Shown in pieces: positions 27,541 to 36,560 of a stretch of DNA of 64,000 bases. A program made the position numbers and the translations under genes. The stretch comes from Gallaecimonas kandeliae (GTDB lineage Bacteria; Pseudomonadota; Gammaproteobacteria; Enterobacterales; Gallaecimonadaceae): positions 2,321,415 to 2,385,414 of the forward strand of contig NZ_CP118480.1 in assembly GCF_030450055.1 (NCBI RefSeq). Reading direction: 5' to 3'. Positions within the stretch are counted from its first letter, which is position 1; each line of letters starts with the position of its first letter. The notes under the pieces are model-generated. The model saw only the letters and a program-made list of their open reading frames with translations. It was not told the origin of the DNA and did no database searches.

Positions 27541-27923
27541 GGCAACCTCCATCCCTTGAGGGCCTGGGCCAGTGGCACTGTTACCAGCTCATACTCGCCC
27601 GGCACCCAGACGCGGTCGCCACTGGCGATGCCAAGAGCCGGCCCCCGGAACTGCTCTATCAGGGCCAGATCGCCCCGGTGCAGTTGCAGGCGGCCCACGG
27701 GCTTGCCCAGGGCTTGGGTGACGGCGTCCTCGATGTCTTTGAGGCCCGCCTTGGCCAGCACCCGCTTGGCGCCCAGGGCGGTGCGGTAGCGGCCCCGGAA
27801 GGCGGCGGCGAAGTCGGTGCCGGTCTGGCTTTGCACCCAGTCGGCGGCCAATAGGCAGCAATCGGCCTGGCCCCACACAAAACGGGCCAGGCGGCGCTGC
27901 TGGATGAAGTCATGCAAGGTCAT
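27525..27923 (-). CDS. Tail-tip NlpC/P60-like peptidase (DUF6950 type)
   Basis: 132 residues. WGQADCCLLAADWVQ near residues 18-32 resembles the catalytic-Cys helix of NlpC/P60-like tail proteins; HRGDLALI and VWVPGEYELV fit the rest of the small DUF6950-type fold. In phage tails this enzyme is thought to open peptidoglycan during DNA entry. ATGA overlap with the gene upstream; directly before the J-like gene, as lambda K precedes J. Confidence 0.72.
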   Translation of the reverse strand: MTLHDFIQQRRLARFVWGQADCCLLAADWVQSQTGTDFAAAFRGRYRTALGAKRVLAKAGLKDIEDAVTQALGKPVGRLQLHRGDLALIEQFRGPALGIASGDRVWVPGEYELVTVPLAQALKGWRLPCRQS

Positions 27924-28543
27924 CGCTCGTTCACCGCCTGGCCCCGGCCTCGGGCGCTGCCGCCGCCACCGCTGGCCACGGCCTTGCCCGGCACACCCCA
28001 GAAGATCTCCTTTTCGGCCATCTGGCCGACGAACTCGAAGAAGCGGTCGCCCGGATGGCGGGCCTGCTGGTCGGCGTCGGTGTAGCGGGCGTTACGGGGG
28101 CGCTTCCAGTCGGTGGAGCGGCTGTTGATGTCCAGGGCGATGGTGCTGGGGTTGCCGAGGTTGACCGGCATCACGTCCATGCGGCCCCTGAACAGCAGCT
28201 GGGTGGCAGTGACCTGGTGGAAGCTGTCCATGGCGCCCAGCAGCAGCTGGCCATCACGGCCCTGGTACTTCTCGGTCAGGGCCGTCTGGGCCAGTTCCTG
28301 GGGAATGCCCGACAGGGTGAGGCGCAGTGTGTAGGGGCGCACCGCGTTTTCCTGGCGCACCTGGCTGACCCGGCCCAGGACGCCGACGCCCCGGTACACG
28401 GTGCCCTCATGGACCACGTCGCCGGTGCCGGAATGCAGGGCCACAACCCCGGAGGCGAAGTCCAAGCGGACCATGAGGATGGCGGTAATGTACTTGCTGC
28501 GCAGCATTTGCTGCATCTCGGGTGTAAGCCAGTCTTGGTTCAT
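27920..28543 (-). CDS. Tail tip/hub protein (207 aa)
   Basis: 207 residues with ALHSGTGDVVHEGTVYRGVG and LRLTLSGIPQ, features of the DUF2163-like hub proteins of siphovirus and gene-transfer-agent tails; the Gly/Arg-rich C-terminus is flexible. Coupled by ATGA overlap to both neighbours, in the position of lambda L-type tip proteins. The exact family is inferred from pattern and place. Confidence 0.65.
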   Translation of the reverse strand: MNQDWLTPEMQQMLRSKYITAILMVRLDFASGVVALHSGTGDVVHEGTVYRGVGVLGRVSQVRQENAVRPYTLRLTLSGIPQELAQTALTEKYQGRDGQLLLGAMDSFHQVTATQLLFRGRMDVMPVNLGNPSTIALDINSRSTDWKRPRNARYTDADQQARHPGDRFFEFVGQMAEKEIFWGVPGKAVASGGGGSARGRGQAVNER

Positions 28544-29148
28544 CCGTAGATGTCCTCCCGGAACTTCAGAGTGAAAGAACTCAGCACCAGGCTGCGGCCA
28601 CTACGGCGCGGCGCCTGGTTGTCGTCGGCCAGCATCATCAGGGCCTTGGGCTGGGTGGTAACGATGGCCTGGCCGTCACTGGCGGCGGCACGGATGGCGG
28701 CACGGAAGTTGAGCACCGTCTTGCCGGCGCCGTCGGCGGTGGCATCCTCGGTCAGGCGGCACAGTTGGGCGCCGGTCTGGAAGTAATCGCCTTTTTTAAG
28801 GAACAGCTGGTCCGGGGTACAGCCCCGGATGGCGAGTTGGGTGCCGGCCTGGGGGCCGCCGTCCACCACCGCCACGCCGCCGGCCGGGCCCCTGGGTGTG
28901 GCAAAGGCGTGGTCCCAGAGAAAGAGGCGTCCGGCCATGCCGTCCAGGGCCAGGATCAAGGCGTCCAGTTCGGCGGCCTTGTCCTTCTTGAGGTTGGTGA
29001 AGGTCAGGGCCGCCTCCCAATAGGCGCCCGGCATCTCCAGGGTCTGGACGCCGCCGTTGAACGGCGATTCAAAGACCGCTGAACGGGTCTTCAAACGCCA
29101 GTCGCAGCTGCTGGGGTAGATCCCCTGGGGAAAGGTCAAAACACTCAT
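28540..29148 (-). CDS. Distal tail protein (202 aa)
   Basis: 202 residues starting MSVLTFPQGIYPSSCDW. Patterns FESPFNGGVQTLEMPGAYW and FLWDHAFATPRGPAGG are typical of the first tip protein encoded after the tape measure in Mu-like siphophages. Likely forms the distal ring joining tube and tip. ATGA overlaps on both sides. Confidence 0.65.
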   Translation of the reverse strand: MSVLTFPQGIYPSSCDWRLKTRSAVFESPFNGGVQTLEMPGAYWEAALTFTNLKKDKAAELDALILALDGMAGRLFLWDHAFATPRGPAGGVAVVDGGPQAGTQLAIRGCTPDQLFLKKGDYFQTGAQLCRLTEDATADGAGKTVLNFRAAIRAAASDGQAIVTTQPKALMMLADDNQAPRRSGRSLVLSSFTLKFREDIYG

Positions 29149-32100
29149 CCGTTGATGGCCCTGTAGAGGTCGCCACGGCTGCGGTAGCTGTCGATCACCG
29201 CCTTCTGGGTGACGTCCACGATGGTGGGCAGCATCTGCTGCACCTGGTCGCGCACCGAGCCGCCGGCGTCGAAGTTGAAATGGTTTTCCTGCTTGACGGA
29301 GGTGCCGCCGATGCTGGTGTTACGGCTGGAGTTGTCCACGGCCTGCATCAGGCGGGCATGCTGGCTGCGGGTGTAGAGGGTCTCGCCACCGTCCAGCAGG
29401 TATGTGCCCTCGCGGGGTATGGTGCCGCCGCCGTGGAAGACGCCGGCAACGGACAGGCCTTCTGCCATGGCGGTGGTGGAGGCAATGCCAGCCATAGCGC
29501 CAACGGCGTTGCTGCCCATGGTTGCCAGGGACACCATCGAAGCGGCTGGCGCCCAGGCTGTGGCCAACGTCGTGGCGGTAGCCGTCCCTGTGGCAAGGGA
29601 CGACGCCTGGGCGGCCTTCTCGGCGGTCTGCCCCATGATGATGGAGGCCACCTTCTTGATGCCGATCTCGACCAGAGTCGAGATCAACTGGGCACCCACC
29701 TGGTTGATCACCTTCTTGGTCGCATCACCCAGGTTCTCGCTGTAGATGATCCCCTGCCCTACCGCCTGGCCAATGCCGGAGGCGAAGCGGTCGAAGGTCT
29801 GGTCCCAAAGCAGGTCAAAGTCATTGGCTGACTGCTGGTTTATCTCATTGAGCGCCTTGGTGTGCCGGCGCTGCTCCGCTTCGATGAGGCCGTTGATTTC
29901 CTGGCGCTTTGCCAGGTCGCTGTCCGGGGTCGCTGCCAGCGCGTTTTGGAGAGTCCCCTGGTTCTGCTGGTGCTGCTGGTTTTCGGCATACGTCGGGTCC
30001 AGCTGCTGCTTCAGAGCCTCATAGCCGGTGCCGGCATCGTATTGGCCCTTCAGCGCATCCAGCAGCCGCTTGCGCTCGGCCAGTGGCACGTTGGCCTGCT
30101 CGAAGTATTTCTTCAGCAGCACCTCGTTCGCGGCCAGTTTCTTCTGGGCCTGGCCGAACGGGTCCAGGGTGCCGAGCAAGCTGCTCAGGTTGCGCTGGTA
30201 CTCCTTTTGGGCGGTAGCGGCAGCGGCGGTGGCCTTCTTCTCCTTGTCCTTCTGGTCCAGCAGCTTGGCCTGGGTCAGCAGCTGCTTGGCCAGGGCCGGG
30301 TCCAGGTTCTGGAGCTCGCCTTTCTCCAGCTCGTAGCGCAGTTTGGCGACGTTGGAAACATCACCATAAAGACGAACCTGGCGTTGCAGCTTGGTGATGA
30401 GGTCCTGGGCCTTGGTTGCGGCGGCTGCGCTGTACTGGGGGCCGGTGTCAGATAGGGACTGCCAGTTGATGCCCTTGAGCCCTTGGTTGAAGGACTCATT
30501 CATCACCTTGCTGATGGCCTCTTTCTCGGTGATGAGCTGCTGACGGGCCTCCTTCAGCGCCTTGATTTGCCCACCGATGTCCAGTATCTGCTGGAGCCTG
30601 GCGCCTTCGTTGCCAGGTCTAACCGGCGTAGAGGTGATTTGGGTGGCGCGGGACTCTAAGGCTCGGATCTGCGCATCCGCCTGGTTGATCTTGTCCAGGG
30701 TGGACTTGAGGTTGGTTTCCAGGGGACGGTTCTTTGCGGCCCGGTCATCGAAACCGTCCAGGCTGCCCATGGACGTCTTCAGTTCTTGGACGCGTTCGTC
30801 CACCGACTTCACCGACCTGGCGGCGTCACCGGCGCTGGCATCGAAGGTCGCCCAAGCCGCCACTGCCCCCAGAATGAGGCCAGGCCAACCACCTACCAGG
30901 GCCAGGGCGCGGGCACCCAGGGCACGGGCGCCGGTCATGGCTGCGGTGGCGATGTTGGCGCGGGCCGTCGTCGTTGCCAGGTTGGCGCGGGCAGCCGCCA
31001 GCCGTTCCTCGGCGGCGGTGCGGTTGAGGCCAGCCAGGGTGCCGTTGCGGTAGGCGGTGGCCAGGGCCACCTCGGCCTCGGCCTCCTGGACGGCAGCCAG
31101 GGAGGCGGCCCGGCTGGCAACGGCTTTCTTAGCCAGTTCAACACCTGCATTGACGATAGCCGCTGCGCCCCTGGCCATGGCCACGGCCAGCACCGTTTCC
31201 ATGACGTTGGCCACCTCGTCGGCGTTGTCGGCCACCGCCAGCAGGCCTTCTGCCGTGGCCTTGAGTACCGGCGTCCAGGCGCTGTTGATAGGGGTCTCGA
31301 AGGCGACGGCCGCCTGGGTGTAGGCGTTCTCGATGTCGCGCTTGAGGGCGTTGATGTTGTCGCCGGTGCGGGCGGCGGCGCCGTCGAAGGTGGCCAGAGC
31401 CTTGATCAGCGTATCGCGGAAGTAACTGCTGGTGACCTTCTGCTGCAACACCAACTGGCGAAAGCCCCCGGCGGGGAGCTGGGCGGCCTTGTCCATGGCG
31501 TTGATAAGGCCAGGCAGCGGATCCATGACCTGCTGGAACTCTTCAGCGTGGACGATGGGGCTGGCCAGGGCCTGGGCCAAGCCATAGTTGGCTTGCTCCA
31601 ATTGGTTGGTATTGGCGCCGAGGGCGGACTGGGCGTTGGACAGCCCCTCGGTCAGGGCCCGCGCCTGCCCCAGGCTGACCAGGCCGGCGTCTTGGAGGAC
31701 CAACAGCTTGGCGTAGCTGTCGGCCAGGGGGCTCAGCACCTTGTGGTGGTCCCGGCTGAGCCGGATCAGGTACTGCTCGTTGTCGGCATAGGCGGCAGTG
31801 CTGCCTGAGAGCTGTTCCAGGCGGGTGCGGATGTCCTGGAACCCCGCCAACTGGTCCACCACGTCACCCAGGCCCCTGGCCCCTTCCATGGCCGCCCAGG
31901 CCGTGGCGGCGATGCGTGACAGCTTGCCCAGCTCGTTGCCGGCGCTGCCGGCTGTGCTTTGCAGGCGGCCCACGTCCTGGCTGGCGTGGCGGGCGCCACC
32001 GGCGGCCTTGTCCAGGCCCTGTCCGAGGTGGGCGGCCTGGCCGCTGGTCTTGTCGCTGGTCTGGCCGAGGGCCTCGACCACCCGGTCGGCATTGGCGACC

Positions 32101-32162
32101 GTGGCCACCAGTTGGCGGCCGTCGGCACTCAGTTTCAGCGATAGGCTCAGCTCTTTGTTCAT
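29145..32162 (-). CDS. Tape measure protein
   Basis: 1005 residues, the longest tail gene apart from the J-like one. N-terminal heptad-rich coiled coil, a tape-measure core (QALASPIVHAEEFQQVMDPL), Ala-rich hydrophobic stretches (about 320-440) that can insert in membranes, another coiled coil, and a Gly/Ala/Met-rich hydrophobic region near 850-930. It sets tail length; 1005 residues predict a tail of roughly 150 nm by the usual 1.5 A per residue rule. ATGA overlap with the tail chaperone gene. Confidence 0.9.
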   Translation of the reverse strand: MNKELSLSLKLSADGRQLVATVANADRVVEALGQTSDKTSGQAAHLGQGLDKAAGGARHASQDVGRLQSTAGSAGNELGKLSRIAATAWAAMEGARGLGDVVDQLAGFQDIRTRLEQLSGSTAAYADNEQYLIRLSRDHHKVLSPLADSYAKLLVLQDAGLVSLGQARALTEGLSNAQSALGANTNQLEQANYGLAQALASPIVHAEEFQQVMDPLPGLINAMDKAAQLPAGGFRQLVLQQKVTSSYFRDTLIKALATFDGAAARTGDNINALKRDIENAYTQAAVAFETPINSAWTPVLKATAEGLLAVADNADEVANVMETVLAVAMARGAAAIVNAGVELAKKAVASRAASLAAVQEAEAEVALATAYRNGTLAGLNRTAAEERLAAARANLATTTARANIATAAMTGARALGARALALVGGWPGLILGAVAAWATFDASAGDAARSVKSVDERVQELKTSMGSLDGFDDRAAKNRPLETNLKSTLDKINQADAQIRALESRATQITSTPVRPGNEGARLQQILDIGGQIKALKEARQQLITEKEAISKVMNESFNQGLKGINWQSLSDTGPQYSAAAATKAQDLITKLQRQVRLYGDVSNVAKLRYELEKGELQNLDPALAKQLLTQAKLLDQKDKEKKATAAAATAQKEYQRNLSSLLGTLDPFGQAQKKLAANEVLLKKYFEQANVPLAERKRLLDALKGQYDAGTGYEALKQQLDPTYAENQQHQQNQGTLQNALAATPDSDLAKRQEINGLIEAEQRRHTKALNEINQQSANDFDLLWDQTFDRFASGIGQAVGQGIIYSENLGDATKKVINQVGAQLISTLVEIGIKKVASIIMGQTAEKAAQASSLATGTATATTLATAWAPAASMVSLATMGSNAVGAMAGIASTTAMAEGLSVAGVFHGGGTIPREGTYLLDGGETLYTRSQHARLMQAVDNSSRNTSIGGTSVKQENHFNFDAGGSVRDQVQQMLPTIVDVTQKAVIDSYRSRGDLYRAING

Positions 32163-32832
32163 TGCAGGCGCTCGTTAAAGTGGTCTGCCACAGTCGCCGC
32201 GATCAGGCGCACTCTGGCGTAGTCGTCGGGGTTGATGGTGCGGCCGCGCATGCGGGCATCGGCTTCCACGGCCTGCACGTCCAAGCCATCGCAGATGCTG
32301 CCTATGGGGCTCGGCGTCCAACGCAGCAGGTCGCGGATCTCCATCCACCAGGTGAGCGCGTCCCTGTGCTCTTCCCAGACCTCAATGTCCGGGGGTTCTT
32401 CCCTCTCGATGACCAGCCCGAAGGCGGCGGCTTCCTTATCGAGTTCGCTTTGCTCCTTGCGCGACAACGGCGCCCGCTCCAGGGCGGCCGTTATCGCGTC
32501 GGTTAGTTTTTTACGGCGGCCTCGCCGTTGAGGGCGTCCTGGTAGGCCCGCAGCACGGCATGGACAAAGGGCCTGTCGTTGGCCAGGGCGGCCTTATTCT
32601 CGGCGGTGGCAGGCAGTTCCTTGCCCTCTTCGCCCTGGATGCCGGACCAGCCGGTCACCATTTCCTTGAGCAGGGCGGCATCCCCTTGAGGAGCCAGTTC
32701 GGCATAGCGCTCGGCGCTCAAGAGCTTGAGGTCTACCTGGAAGGGGCACTCGGCCACCTCGCCGTTATCCAAGGCGATGCGGGCCACGGCGGGCCAGTTT
32801 TTGATGATGCGGTCTTTGACGAACTTGAACAT
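32159..32832 (-). CDS. Tail assembly chaperone, long form by -1 frameshift (GT-like)
   Basis: The short chaperone ORF ends in a slippery A_AAA_AAC immediately before its TAA (heptamer at 32506-32512). A -1 slip there joins it in frame, through LTDAITAALERAPL, to the DUF1799-like reading frame that ends at 32159, giving about 224 residues. The downstream part has no good ribosome site of its own (only a TTG at 32467). This is the arrangement of lambda G-GT: the long form recruits the tape measure while the short form binds it. Confidence 0.75.
32503..32832 (-). CDS. Tail assembly chaperone, short form (G-like)
   Basis: 109 residues, acidic and helical, begins MFKFVKDRIIKNWPAVARIA. It lies between the tail tube and tape measure genes, where tail chaperones are found. 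Its last codons overlap a -1 slippery heptamer, so a minority of ribosomes should continue into the DUF1799-like frame. Nine bp separate it from the tail tube gene. Confidence 0.8.
   Translation of the reverse strand: MFKFVKDRIIKNWPAVARIALDNGEVAECPFQVDLKLLSAERYAELAPQGDAALLKEMVTGWSGIQGEEGKELPATAENKAALANDRPFVHAVLRAYQDALNGEAAVKN
32506..32512 (-). promoter_or_regulatory. -1 programmed frameshift site A_AAA_AAC
   Basis: On the minus strand the codons read GTA AAA AAC TAA, giving the classic X_XXY_YYZ heptamer with the zero-frame stop directly after it. The -1 frame is open from here to 32159. Confidence 0.78.
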
Positions 32833-32841
32833 GGGTGCTCC

Positions 32842-33753
32842 TTACAGGCAGGTGAAGGTGTCAACGTCGCTGACCGGGATCAGCGGGATCTCGTAGGTCA
32901 GGGTGCCGTCCTTGTCGCCATAGGTTGGGCGGCCGAGCTGTACGCGGCTGGACTCCCACTGCACCTGATTGCCGGCAACGCCGTGGGTAAACTGGATGGC
33001 CAGCTCGGTGCCGTCCTTGGCGGCGGTGAAGGGGTCGAAGCCGGCGAGGGTATCGGCTTCGAGCACCAGCTTGGCGGTGGGCTGGAAGTCGGTGATCTCC
33101 ACTTCCTCGTGGCCGACGTACTCGGCATGCACTACCTGGTTGGCCTGGTCGTACTCCAGGGAGATGACCTTGGCAGCCTGGCCGCCCAGCACGCAGGAGG
33201 AGAACTCGACGCCCACCTTGTGGGGCTTCTTCCAGACGCTGAAGTCCTGGGCAGCGGCGGCGGCGGCCAAGGGCGCCACGAACAGGCCGGTGAAGGTGAA
33301 CATCAGGCTGGGAAAGCTCTTGGCCTCGGCCTTGAGCTTGAAGGTGCCACGGGCACCGACAAAGGCGTGGAGCACCCCGTCCTGGTAGAAGTAGAAGGTC
33401 AGGGAGTCGGTGGCGGTGTCGTCGATGCTGTGCACGCTGGAGGTGCCGGCGGTCTCGACGGTTTTGCGCAGGCAGGCGTTCATCAGAGGGGCCCAGGCCG
33501 GCGCCGTGCCGGCGGTGCCGCTGCCGGCCCAATCCACCTCGAACTCGACGGTGCCGAACACTTCAGTGGCCAGCTCGGGGGCGTTGCCCAGGGTGCCGTC
33601 GTCATAGTCCAGCTTGGAGTTCTCCCCCGCCATGGGGGTGATTTTGACGTTGCGGCCCAGTACGCCAACGCTCGGCTCAGCGGCGGCGATGGCGTCCACG
33701 CCGTAGGTGACTTCGGTGGCGAAAACCAGCACCTTTTTTCTGGTATTACGCAT
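32842..33753 (-). CDS. Major tail (tube) protein
   Basis: 303 residues from the ATG at 33753, which overlaps the tail terminator gene by 8 bp; an upstream in-frame start has no family match. Beta-rich, begins MRNTRKKVLVFATEVTYGVD, with GTVEFEVDWAGSGTAG and LEADTLAGFDPFTAAKDGTE. Pattern and position (between terminator and tail chaperone) identify the tube subunit of a flexible, non-contractile tail; no sheath gene is present. Confidence 0.82.
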   Translation of the reverse strand: MRNTRKKVLVFATEVTYGVDAIAAAEPSVGVLGRNVKITPMAGENSKLDYDDGTLGNAPELATEVFGTVEFEVDWAGSGTAGTAPAWAPLMNACLRKTVETAGTSSVHSIDDTATDSLTFYFYQDGVLHAFVGARGTFKLKAEAKSFPSLMFTFTGLFVAPLAAAAAAQDFSVWKKPHKVGVEFSSCVLGGQAAKVISLEYDQANQVVHAEYVGHEEVEITDFQPTAKLVLEADTLAGFDPFTAAKDGTELAIQFTHGVAGNQVQWESSRVQLGRPTYGDKDGTLTYEIPLIPVSDVDTFTCL

Positions 33754-34156
33754 AGTTGGCGTCCTCGGTGTAATCGGTTGTGAAACGGTCCAGCCAGGCA
33801 ACGGTGCCGGCGCGGCTGGGTTGCAGCTGCCCGCCGGCCAGGGCCAGGGGGGTCAGGCTCGGATCCGGGGCCCAGCTGAACAGCAACTGGCGCACCAGGT
33901 TCCTGGGGGTGGTGAGATCCGGTGTCTTGCAGTTGATTGCCGGCAGCACCAGCAACACGCCCAGGGTCAGGGTCATGTCCTGGCGATAAAGGCCGGTGCC
34001 GTCCACTACCCCATGGGGGCGCTCTGACAGCTCCACCACGAACAGCTTTTCCCTGCTCACCTGGCGGTCCTGGAAGCCAGACAGGGCCAGCAGCCCCTCC
34101 ACGTCCTTGAACTGGTCCTTGAGGCGGGCAATGAGCAGATCGGGCACGGCTATCAC
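33746..34156 (-). CDS. Tail terminator/completion protein (Mu gp37-like position)
   Basis: 136 residues, GTG start overlapping the DUF1320 gene stop (GTGA). MIAVPDLLIARLKDQFKDVEG and YRQDMTLTLGVLLVLPA fit the small terminator proteins of Mu-like and siphovirus tails, which cap the tube and join it to the head. Assignment is by pattern and position. Confidence 0.65.
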   Translation of the reverse strand: MIAVPDLLIARLKDQFKDVEGLLALSGFQDRQVSREKLFVVELSERPHGVVDGTGLYRQDMTLTLGVLLVLPAINCKTPDLTTPRNLVRQLLFSWAPDPSLTPLALAGGQLQPSRAGTVAWLDRFTTDYTEDANYA

Positions 34157-34569
34157 AAGAACCCCTGGCTATTGGCGCGGGCCCAGACGGTGCCGGCGGA
34201 CTGGATCTCGGACAGGTTGCTGCCTTCGGGGGCGTCGGCGGCGTCCAGGCCGAGACTGATAGCGCCGCTCGCCATCTGGTCCAGCATCTTGAGGGCGGCG
34301 TCATGGCGTTTGGTCACCTGATCGGTGGCCTGCTCGTCGTACAGGTAGTAGCGGGTCAGGTCACAGCACAGGCGCACCAGCACAGGCGGCACCTGGGCCA
34401 GCGGCAGCGGGTAGCGGCCGGCCAAGTAGCCGTCTATGGTGGCGGTAGCGTCTGCCAGGGCACCATCCAAGACGGCCTGGTCGATGACGCCGGCCTGGGC
34501 CCTGTCGGTGAGGACGATCAGCTCGTCCTCACCGAAGCGGGCCTGCATGTCAGCCAGGGCCGCGTACAT
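34153..34569 (-). CDS. DUF1320 head-completion protein (Mu gp36-like)
   Basis: 138 residues. MYAALADMQARFGEDELIVL and ATATIDGYLAGRYPLPL are the DUF1320 signature found in Mu gp36 and relatives, adaptor proteins at the head-tail junction. The order capsid, HI1506-type, DUF1320, terminator matches other Mu-like phages. Confidence 0.85.
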   Translation of the reverse strand: MYAALADMQARFGEDELIVLTDRAQAGVIDQAVLDGALADATATIDGYLAGRYPLPLAQVPPVLVRLCCDLTRYYLYDEQATDQVTKRHDAALKMLDQMASGAISLGLDAADAPEGSNLSEIQSAGTVWARANSQGFL

Positions 34570-34571
34570 GC

Positions 34572-34997
34572 TTAGGCGTCCTGGCCTTCGTCATGCACTT
34601 CAACCTGGGTGGCCTCAATGGCGGCCACCAGTTCGTCCTTCTTCAGGGTCTTGGCGCCCTCGATGTCGAGGCTTTCGGCCAAGGGCCGCAGCTCAGCCAG
34701 CGTCAGCTCGGCCAGGGTCTTGTGCTCCCCATCCAGGGTCACTACACCGCCGACGGTGCCATTCAGGCTGCCCACCAACTGAGGTTCCAGGGTCCTGCCC
34801 TTCTGGTCAGCTTCACGGAGCGGCTCGGCTTTTTTGACTGCCAGGCGGGTGTCCGCCTTGAGGGCCGCCAGTTGGGCATCGGACAGGGCAACGCCATCAA
34901 AGGTGTTGTCACCCTTTTTAAAGGCCAGGCCAGCACGGCGATAACCATCATGGGCAAGGCTCGCAACCACCAGCGCGTAAACGATCGTCTTGGACAT
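34572..34997 (-). CDS. HI1506-related phage protein (Mu gp35-like)
   Basis: 141 residues. Middle part with Asp/Ala-rich loops and a C-terminal SAP/Rho-N-like helix-extended-loop-helix (LTLAELRPLAESLDIEGAKT), a common ending for this family. Lies between the major capsid and DUF1320 genes as in Haemophilus FluMu. Its role in the head is not known. Confidence 0.72.
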   Translation of the reverse strand: MSKTIVYALVVASLAHDGYRRAGLAFKKGDNTFDGVALSDAQLAALKADTRLAVKKAEPLREADQKGRTLEPQLVGSLNGTVGGVVTLDGEHKTLAELTLAELRPLAESLDIEGAKTLKKDELVAAIEATQVEVHDEGQDA

Positions 34998-35030
34998 AAC
35001 ATGGGGTCTCCATGGGGTTGAACAGGGTGT

Positions 35031-35053
35031 TTACGGGGCCTTAAAGGCCCCGT
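35031..35053 (-). terminator. Strong hairpin downstream of the capsid gene
   Basis: TACGGGGCC ttaaa GGCCCCGTA, a 9-bp perfect stem in the 66-bp gap after the major capsid gene. There is no T-run, so it is more likely an attenuator or mRNA-stabilising hairpin that sets capsid over tail expression than a full terminator. Confidence 0.5.
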
Positions 35054-35063
35054 ATGAGGGCGG

Positions 35064-35987
35064 TTACAGCACGTCAACGACCAGCAGCTTGACCTTGCCT
35101 TTCATCTCGTTCTTGACGGTGACACCGCCTTCGTCGATGAAGTCGCGCTCCAGCAGCTTGGTGGCTTCCTCTTCAAGGCTGGGGGGGACCACCAGCAGAT
35201 TGGGCCGGATCTTCAGCTTCTTGCCGCCGTCGCGGGTGAAGGCGCGCATGCGCTTCCAGGAGTCCCAGAGGTTGGCGGCGGTCAGGTCACGCTTGTTACC
35301 GAAGGCCATCTGCCAGAAGCCGTAGCCCGCTTCACAACGCATGTCTGCACCGAACTCGAACTCATTGCTGGTCCAGACCGCCGGGTCGGTGGGGTTGAAC
35401 AGGGTGTTGATGGCCAGCTTGCGGCGGTCCTGGAAGATCAGCGGCTTGAGCGGCCGGCTGGTGTCCAGCAGGTACCAGGGCTCGCCGGTGTAGCCAGAGC
35501 CAGTTTCGTCCACCATGTTGGCCACGGAGCTATCGGCGCCGGTGCCATCGTGCTTGCTATTGACGGGGTGGTCGGTGTCGAAGAAGTTCTGGCCGTCGTA
35601 GCAGGCGGTGGTAAAGCCGTTGGGGAGCAAGCCGAACACCAGTTCGTCGGGGAACTCGGCCCCTTCCTGGGCCAACGACTGAACAACGGTGGGCACCATG
35701 CCGATGTTGTCGTCCTCAACGTCATCGCGATTGATGCCGATGGTGTTTTCCCAGGTTTTGTTGGTGATGCTGTAGCCATGCTCCTTGACGGAGTTCACTA
35801 CGCGGTCACCCACCCACTCACGGAAGGAGGGCATGGCGCCGATCCAGCCGTAGGTGTTGGACTTGCTGGTGGACGGCACCACAGTGGCCACCAGTTGGTA
35901 CTGAGGTTCGACGTTGGCCAAGGCCTTGGCGAACTCCATCCTCACCGTGGTGCGAAGGGACTGCAGAGCTGAGGCGGTAATCAACAT
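35064..35987 (-). CDS. Major capsid protein (Mu gpT-like)
   Basis: 307 residues, Mu head subunit family: MLITASALQSLRTTVRMEF at the start, VPSTSKSNTYGWIGAMPSFR, and FFDTDHPVNSK mid-protein are characteristic. Forms the icosahedral head after removal of the scaffold by the protease encoded directly upstream. 6 bp from the protease/scaffold stop. Confidence 0.92.
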   Translation of the reverse strand: MLITASALQSLRTTVRMEFAKALANVEPQYQLVATVVPSTSKSNTYGWIGAMPSFREWVGDRVVNSVKEHGYSITNKTWENTIGINRDDVEDDNIGMVPTVVQSLAQEGAEFPDELVFGLLPNGFTTACYDGQNFFDTDHPVNSKHDGTGADSSVANMVDETGSGYTGEPWYLLDTSRPLKPLIFQDRRKLAINTLFNPTDPAVWTSNEFEFGADMRCEAGYGFWQMAFGNKRDLTAANLWDSWKRMRAFTRDGGKKLKIRPNLLVVPPSLEEEATKLLERDFIDEGGVTVKNEMKGKVKLLVVDVL

Positions 35988-35993
35988 GCTGGC

Positions 35994-36560
35994 TTACTCC
36001 TTGTTCTGCTCGGCCTTGGCCTTAGCAAACTCCTCGTAGGAGCAGCCAATGGCGTCAGCGAACTTTTTGTCTTCGGCGGTCAAGGCGGCGATGGCGGTGT
36101 CTTCGCCTTCGGGCGGCTTGGCCGTGGTTTGGGTGGTGGTCAGGGCGGCGATGGCCGGGCGCTCGTCGACAACCGCCTTGAGGGCAGCCACGCCCTGGGT
36201 CTTACCGAGCGCCAACAGGTAGGCCTTGTCCTTCTCGCCGAAGACCTTGCCAGCCTTGGTGGCGGCCTCCATGGTGGCGTCCAGGGTCACGGTGCCATGC
36301 TGGGCACTGAGGGCGGCCAGTTGCTGCAGCGCTTCGGCGTGCACGTCCTTGGGCACAAACTGGCTCATGTCCGGGCCGGTCTTGGCCTTCAGGGCCGCTA
36401 CTTCGGTCTCCAGGGGGCCGGTCTTGTCGGCCTTGGCCTTGAGTGCGGTGATGGCAGCAGTGCCTTGGTCAACGGCGGTCTTGCAGGCGGCGGCGTCAGC
36501 AGGGTCTATGCCCTCGGTACTGACGCCCAGCGCCGCCAGCAGGCGCAGGGCTTCGTTCAT
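35994..36560 (-). CDS. Scaffold protein from internal start (Mu gpZ-like)
   Basis: The ATG at 36560 (MNEALRLLAALGVSTEG) is in frame inside the protease gene and has GGAGAT 6 bp upstream, a better ribosome site than that of the full gene. The 188-residue product would be the Ala/Lys-rich helical scaffold alone, as Mu gene Z is nested in gene I. Seen: start and ribosome site; inferred: separate translation. Confidence 0.65.
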   Translation of the reverse strand: MNEALRLLAALGVSTEGIDPADAAACKTAVDQGTAAITALKAKADKTGPLETEVAALKAKTGPDMSQFVPKDVHAEALQQLAALSAQHGTVTLDATMEAATKAGKVFGEKDKAYLLALGKTQGVAALKAVVDERPAIAALTTTQTTAKPPEGEDTAIAALTAEDKKFADAIGCSYEEFAKAKAEQNKE

